DNA of 34,330 nt from FEN-1073 sp050010135 (GTDB lineage: Bacteria > Chloroflexota > Anaerolineae > Anaerolineales > RBG-16-64-43), in assembly GCA_050010135.1 (NCBI GenBank), contig JBEKLP010000024.1, forward strand, positions 1-34,330, in the 5' to 3' direction. Numbering within the stretch: position 1 is the first letter of the stretch; every line of letters starts with the position of its first letter. The notes below the pieces were generated by a model. The model did not search any database, was not told where the DNA came from, and saw only the letters and a program-made list of their open reading frames with translations. The position numbers and the translations under genes were made by a program. Shown here one piece after another: positions 31,683-34,330 of the stretch.

Positions 31683-33317
31683 ATGAAACGTCCCGGGGTC
31701 ATCCTCGCCGTTGTCTGCCTGCCGGTTTTCCTCGGCGCGCTCGATCTCACGATCATCTCGGCCGTCCTTCCCGCCGTCGTCGCGGGTCTCAACGTGCCGC
31801 TCCAGACCGGCCTGGATACGGCGGCCTGGGCGGTCAGCGGGTATCTCCTGGCCTACGCCATCAGCATGACCTTCATGGGCCGCGTCTCCGACCTGTGGGG
31901 TCGGCGGCGCGTCTATCTCCTCTGCCTGGTCATCTTCTTCCTCGGCTCATGGTGGGTGGCGGCCTCGCCCGGCGTGCCCGCCCAAATCGCCTACCGCATC
32001 GCGCGCCTCCTGGCCGGAGGGCGTCCCGATCGCAGCCTGATGGCGCTGTACGCGCTCATCTCCGGGCGCGTGATCCAGGCTTTCGGCGCGGGCGCGATGG
32101 TGCCGGTGAGCATGGCGCTCGTCGCCGATCTCTATCCGCCCGAGCGCCGCGCGCTGCCGCTCGGACTCATCGGGGCGGTCGATACGGCCGGCTGGGTGCT
32201 GGGCCACCTCTACGGCGGCGTCATGGTCCAGTTCCTCGCCTGGCCCTTCCTCTTCTGGATCAACCTGCCGCTGATCGTTCTCCTCTTCGCGGCGACCGCC
32301 TGGGCGCTCACGGGCCTGGAGGAAAAACGAATCCGCGCATCGTTCGATTGGGCCGGGGTTTTATGGATCAGCCTTGCGCTCACCGGCCTCAACCTCGGGC
32401 TGGGCGCCGGGGATGCGGGGGCAACGGTAAAAACCTCAACCGCCCTGGCACCGTTGGCTCTCATCCTCGGCTTCGTTGCCTTTGGATTTTTCCTTTGGCA
32501 CGAGCGCCGTACGTCCCAGCCGCTGCTCGATCTGCATCTCTTTGGAAATCGCAACTTTTCCGCGGCGAGCGCGCTCAATCTGCTGGTCGGGTTCTGCCTC
32601 ATGGTCGGGCTGGTGAGCGTACCGCTCTTCATTAACATCGCCGGCGCGAAAGACAGCGGCCAGGGCGCGCTGGTGAGCGGTTATTTGCTTTCGGCGTTCA
32701 CCATACCCCTCGCATTGTCTGCGCTCCTCGGCGGTTGGCTGGCCGGACGGATCGGATACCGTCTCCCGGCGGTGATCGGAATGGCGATCGCGATTCTCGG
32801 TTTCGGCTTGATGACGCTCTGGCGGCCGGAGACGGCCGCCCAAGCTGTCGCGCTCCTCACCGGCGGATATACGCCGGAGGACGCGGCAGGCACGCTGCGC
32901 ATGGCCGCCGGGCTCGTCGCGGCGGGCGTCGGGCTCGGGTTGACCATCGCGCCCATCGGAACGGCGGTCATCAACAGCGTGGGCGAATCCGAACGGGGGA
33001 TTGCCGCAGCCGTGGTCATCATCCTCAGGCTCATCGGCATGAGCCTGTGCGTCAGCCTGCTCACGCCCTACGGCTTGCGGCGCACGACGGAAATCAGCAC
33101 CCAGCTGCTGCAGGGCGCAGCCTTTACCGATTTCGCGCGCATGGCCGAAGCCGGCTTGCAGGCTGTGACGCGCGTCACGGCGGAAATGTCCTGGATTGCA
33201 TTGGTCGTCGCCGCGGTAGGGCTGATCCCCGCGCTGCTCCTGCGCCGGGATTTCAAACAGATCCTGCCTGCCGCTCCCACGGCCGCCACCCCAAAGATAA
33301 TCCCCCGGTCCGATTGA
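31683..33317 (+). CDS. DHA2-type MFS transporter, P55/Rv1410c-like
   Basis: 544 aa with about 14 hydrophobic segments, the drug:H+ antiporter-2 layout. Motif A-like GRVSDLWGRRRVYL follows TM2, and motif C-like GLIGAVDTAGWVLGHLYGG lies in TM5. There is an extra polar stretch near residues 100-125 (IARLLAGGRPDRSLMALYALI) between TM3 and TM4, and another near 390-420 (LLTGGYTPEDAAGTLRM). Rv1410c, the mycobacterial partner of LprG, has the same 14-helix architecture and elongated outside parts, so lipid export with the upstream lipoprotein is a reasonable inference; multidrug efflux is the alternative. The ATG at 31683 is preferred over a TTG at 31653 because it begins directly at TM1. No SD is seen, so translation may depend on the lipoprotein gene. 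Confidence 0.85.
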   Translation: MKRPGVILAVVCLPVFLGALDLTIISAVLPAVVAGLNVPLQTGLDTAAWAVSGYLLAYAISMTFMGRVSDLWGRRRVYLLCLVIFFLGSWWVAASPGVPAQIAYRIARLLAGGRPDRSLMALYALISGRVIQAFGAGAMVPVSMALVADLYPPERRALPLGLIGAVDTAGWVLGHLYGGVMVQFLAWPFLFWINLPLIVLLFAATAWALTGLEEKRIRASFDWAGVLWISLALTGLNLGLGAGDAGATVKTSTALAPLALILGFVAFGFFLWHERRTSQPLLDLHLFGNRNFSAASALNLLVGFCLMVGLVSVPLFINIAGAKDSGQGALVSGYLLSAFTIPLALSALLGGWLAGRIGYRLPAVIGMAIAILGFGLMTLWRPETAAQAVALLTGGYTPEDAAGTLRMAAGLVAAGVGLGLTIAPIGTAVINSVGESERGIAAAVVIILRLIGMSLCVSLLTPYGLRRTTEISTQLLQGAAFTDFARMAEAGLQAVTRVTAEMSWIALVVAAVGLIPALLLRRDFKQILPAAPTAATPKIIPRSD

Positions 33318-33417
33318 AGTCGTGAAAAATAAATTTCATACTTACTGCGAGCGCTTTCTTAATTCCTTTCTGCTCTCCCCGTCAATTCTTCCTCCGCAAA
33401 CACTCTCTCCCGTCGCG

Positions 33418-33426
33418 TGATACGAT
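33418..33426 (+). promoter_or_regulatory. Extended -10 six bases before an ATG: probable leaderless gene
   Basis: TGATACGAT ends at 33426 and the ATG is at 33433. Transcription should begin at or within a base or two of the start codon. There is no SD upstream. Confidence 0.5.
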
Positions 33427-33432
33427 TAATCC

Positions 33433-34119
33433 ATGCTAGCGCTCGTCGGCAGCGGTGAATACCTTCCCCCCATGGAGCCGGTGGACCGTATCCTCCTCGG
33501 TCGCCTCCCCGATCCGCCGCGCGTGGTTTGCCTGCCCACCGCCGCGGGCACCGAAGGCTCCGAGCGGATCGGCTATTGGTCCCATCTCGGCGAGGATCAT
33601 TTCACCCGCCTGGGCGTTCCGGTTCAATCACTGCCCGTGGTCGATCGCGCCAGCGCGAACGACCACGCCCTGGCGCGCGCAATTGCCGAAGCGAATTTCG
33701 TTTACCTCTCAGGCGGAAAACCGGCATACCTGTATCAAACGCTGGAAAGCAGCCTCGCTTGGGAATCCATCCTCGCGGTAATACGGAGCGGCGGGTTGCT
33801 CTCCGGCTGCAGCGCGGGTGCCATGATTATGGGCGAAGCCTTTTTCAGTTTTTCGGGACGCAGCCGGCAAGCGGGGTTCCGTTTGCTTCCGGGCGCAACG
33901 GTCATTCCCCATTACGACGAAATCCCGGATTGGGTGGTCGCTCCCGTCCGCGGTTGGATCACCCAGGGTCTGACCCTGATCGGAATCGAAGCCAACACGG
34001 CCCTGTTCCATAACGATCATCAGATGGAAGTGCTCGGCGCCGGCGGTGTGACGGTCTGGAATACGGCGGGCAAGATCCGTTACACGCAAGGGCCTCTGCC
34101 GGATTGGAACGATCGGTAA
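33433..34119 (+). CDS. Peptidase S51-like (class I glutamine-amidotransferase fold) protein
   Basis: 228 aa. VGSGEYLPPMEPVD at the start, FVYLSGGKPAYLYQTLESS in the middle and the nucleophile elbow SGCSAGAMIMGE (Ser127) are S51/cyanophycinase family marks, with His160 (VIPHYDE) as a likely triad member. Members cut peptides after Asp or degrade cyanophycin, but many are uncharacterised; no cyanophycin synthetase is in view. No SD, and an extended -10 only 6 bases upstream, so a leaderless mRNA is likely. The next gene follows after 67 bases on the same strand with a good SD. Confidence 0.85.
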   Translation: MLALVGSGEYLPPMEPVDRILLGRLPDPPRVVCLPTAAGTEGSERIGYWSHLGEDHFTRLGVPVQSLPVVDRASANDHALARAIAEANFVYLSGGKPAYLYQTLESSLAWESILAVIRSGGLLSGCSAGAMIMGEAFFSFSGRSRQAGFRLLPGATVIPHYDEIPDWVVAPVRGWITQGLTLIGIEANTALFHNDHQMEVLGAGGVTVWNTAGKIRYTQGPLPDWNDR

Positions 34120-34186
34120 CGGGCAAGACGGCCGAACGATGGAATCAAGCCATCGGCTATCCGGCCCGCGAAGAAAGGAGAGTGTT

Positions 34187-34330
34187 ATGAAAATCGGATT
34201 GCAGATACCAAACTTCACCTGGCCGGGCGGCCCGGCGGGCATCGCCGGAAAACTTTCGGAAATCGCCCGCGCGGCGGACGGCGCGGGTTTTTACAGCCTG
34301 TGGGTCATGGATCATTTTTTCCAAATCGGA
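34187..34330 (+). CDS. Luciferase-like (LLM class) oxidoreductase, N-terminal part, cut by window end
   Basis: 48 codons are visible. The translation starts MKIGLQIPNFTWPGGPAGIA and goes on with LSEIARAADGAGFYSLWVMDHFFQIG, the first strand-helix-strand of the TIM barrel in the luciferase-like family; the MDHFFQ ending is typical of F420-dependent members. F420 use is therefore likely but not proven from this fragment. AAGAAAGGAG is 6 bases before the ATG. It may be in one operon with the S51-like gene. Confidence 0.85.
   Translation, partial: MKIGLQIPNFTWPGGPAGIAGKLSEIARAADGAGFYSLWVMDHFFQIG

Overview
The window looks like a chromosomal piece of an uncultured or little-studied Chloroflexota bacterium, probably class Anaerolineae. 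This is inferred from gene content and style, not from a marker search. The pointers are fairly high GC, Thr-Pro repeat linkers in an exported lipoprotein and a RodZ-like protein, a LppX/LprG-type lipoprotein, an F420-type luciferase-like oxidoreductase, the paired radical-SAM/DUF2344 genes, and a T-box in front of pheST. I see no phage, integrase, transposase gene, CRISPR array or plasmid function. Most genes are core or ordinary accessory genes, but the spaces between them carry many hairpin-forming repeats.

Layout. 1-2952 (minus): the start of an alpha/beta hydrolase and a large membrane protein fusing a secreted N-terminal domain to a polysaccharide-flippase-like domain. 3274-7963 (plus): a sigma70-type promoter, a MarR regulator and two overlapping ABC exporter half-transporters that should form an asymmetric heterodimer. 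A cytidylate-kinase-like gene follows (8081-8710). 8796-12991 (plus): promoter, T-box leader, pheS, a repeat-filled gap and pheT, ending in stacked hairpins and a bidirectional terminator shared with a convergent cold-shock gene. 13136-14602 (minus): cold-shock protein, PIG-L deacetylase and a small lipoprotein. 14663-14734: tRNA-Arg(CCG). 14987-15481 (minus) is a YfcE-type phosphodiesterase and 15586-16014 (plus) a DUF1232 protein. 16109-19134 (minus): an rplI - rodZ-like - rimO operon with a clear promoter. 19639-20988 (minus): a GH1 beta-glucosidase. 21084-22229 (plus): a membrane-anchored metallophosphoesterase lacking the GNHD motif. 22528-25079 (plus): the radical-SAM/DUF2344 pair.

25435-34330 is looser: a small membrane protein, a DinB-like protein, a flavin-reductase-like protein, alanine dehydrogenase (minus), a gene-poor stretch (28368-29926) with a candidate structured RNA, a conserved-looking orphan protein, a lipoprotein + MFS transporter pair resembling the mycobacterial LprG-Rv1410c (P55) lipid exporter, an S51-like protein, and the start of a luciferase-like oxidoreductase.

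The best leads are the LprG/P55-like module, the candidate RNA around 29600-29735, a four-copy family of nested hairpin repeats (about 290, 14775, 19287 and 22324), the fused flippase, and the tRNA-Arg with C at position 33. No wholly new multi-gene defence or mobile system is visible.
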